A stretch of 6,106 nt of DNA from an uncultured beta proteobacterium (GTDB taxonomy: Bacteria; Pseudomonadota; Gammaproteobacteria; Burkholderiales; Burkholderiaceae), in NCBI GenBank assembly GCA_903930665.1, contig CAIYZI010000590.1, positions 1 through 6,106 on the forward strand. Reading direction: 5' to 3'. How positions within the stretch are numbered: the stretch's first letter is position 1; each line of letters opens with the position of its first letter. This document shows positions 5,722 through 6,106 of this stretch, in pieces. The notes below the pieces were generated by a model. The model saw only the letters and a program-made list of their open reading frames with translations, searched no databases and had not been told where the DNA came from. Position numbers and translations under genes: made by a program.

Positions 5722-6106
5722 TTACGGCGTTTTCTTTTTCACCGGCGGTAAGTCTGTGCAATGACCATGAGCAGCCTCTGCAGCTAAGCCCACGGATTCA
5801 CCAAGGGTTGGATGGGGATGAATGGTTTTGCCAATATCTACAGCATCTGCTCCCATTTCAATTGCAAGACATACCTCACCAATTAGATCACCGGCATGGG
5901 TTCCAACAATTCCACCACCAATAATGCGATGTGTTTTAGCGTCAAAAAGAAGCTTTGTGAAACCCTCATCGCGTCCATTAGCGATTGCACGACCGCTTGC
6001 AGCCCATGGGAATAGACCCTTTTCATAGGCGATGTCTTGAGCTTTACATTGCTCTTCGGTTAAACCAGCCCAAGCTACCTCGGGATCGGTATAGGCCACG
6101 GATGGA
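5722..6106 (-). CDS. lpdA: Dihydrolipoamide dehydrogenase (E3), C-terminal 127 residues (5' end outside window)
   Basis: The visible part starts PSVAYTDPEVAWAGLTEEQ and is the C-terminal dimerisation domain of the pyridine-nucleotide disulfide oxidoreductase fold. The signature TIHPHPTLGESVGLAAEA (94-111 of the visible part) carries the active-site His98-Glu103 pair, equivalent to His444-Glu449 of E. coli Lpd. E3 is a cytoplasmic FAD enzyme that reoxidises the lipoyl groups of 2-oxoacid dehydrogenase complexes with NAD+. The GFTKLLFDAKTHRIIGGGIVG segment is also typical. The C-terminal tail (HCTDLPPVKKKTP) resembles that of E3 proteins encoded with aceE/aceF, suggesting the pyruvate dehydrogenase complex; the 2-oxoglutarate or another complex cannot be excluded. 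The reading frame continues past the window edge. The GTG near 6099 is an internal Val codon, not the start. Confidence 0.96.
   Translation of the reverse strand, partial: PSVAYTDPEVAWAGLTEEQCKAQDIAYEKGLFPWAASGRAIANGRDEGFTKLLFDAKTHRIIGGGIVGTHAGDLIGEVCLAIEMGADAVDIGKTIHPHPTLGESVGLAAEAAHGHCTDLPPVKKKTP

Noticed and set aside
1..6106. Defence island, mobile element, CRISPR array or phage module
   Set aside because: All genes are core or common chromosomal families in a consistent compositional background. There are no transposase, integrase, terminal repeats or spaced direct repeats.

Overview
The window looks like ordinary chromosomal DNA of a betaproteobacterium of the Burkholderiales. The best guess is a low-GC freshwater member such as Polynucleobacter. 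This is inferred from three things: the gene order aat-bpt-pyrD, a phasin N-terminus of the Ralstonia/Burkholderia PhaP type, and a base composition well below that of most Burkholderiales. The genus was not confirmed by any search. I see no mobile element, CRISPR array, tRNA, rRNA or phage gene.

Layout, left to right. Positions 1-1969 (+) hold a tight operon. It consists of the 3' end of aat (leucyl/phenylalanyl-tRNA--protein transferase), then bpt (aspartate/glutamate leucyltransferase, overlapping aat by 4 nt), then pyrD (quinone-linked dihydroorotate dehydrogenase, 9 nt downstream). The first two are the two aminoacyl-transferases of the bacterial N-degron pathway. The third is the membrane-associated step of pyrimidine synthesis. 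A 79-nt gap with a 17-nt palindrome and a plausible promoter leads into an IclR-family regulator (2049-2867, +). Its stop codon abuts, with no spacer, the stop codon of a convergent penicillin-binding endopeptidase gene of the PbpG/DacA type (2868-3896, -). Upstream of that, on the same strand, is a ten-helix EamA/DMT-family transporter (4007-4897, -).

A 200-nt divergent intergenic region (4898-5097) separates the transporter from a phasin gene (5098-5652, +). It carries a perfect 25-nt palindrome whose core matches the CTGC-N3-GCAG pattern known for the polyhydroxyalkanoate regulator PhaR. A strong bidirectional hairpin terminator (5669-5703) sits between the phasin and the 3' end of a convergent dihydrolipoamide dehydrogenase gene (5722-6106, -, cut by the window edge).

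Two start codons were moved from the longest reading frame on ribosome-binding-site and homology grounds: the endopeptidase to ATG at 3896 and the phasin to ATG at 5098. No previously undescribed multi-gene system is evident. The interest lies in regulatory detail: the candidate PhaR operator, an IclR-like palindrome next to a possibly leaderless iclR-family gene, and the zero-gap convergent gene pair.
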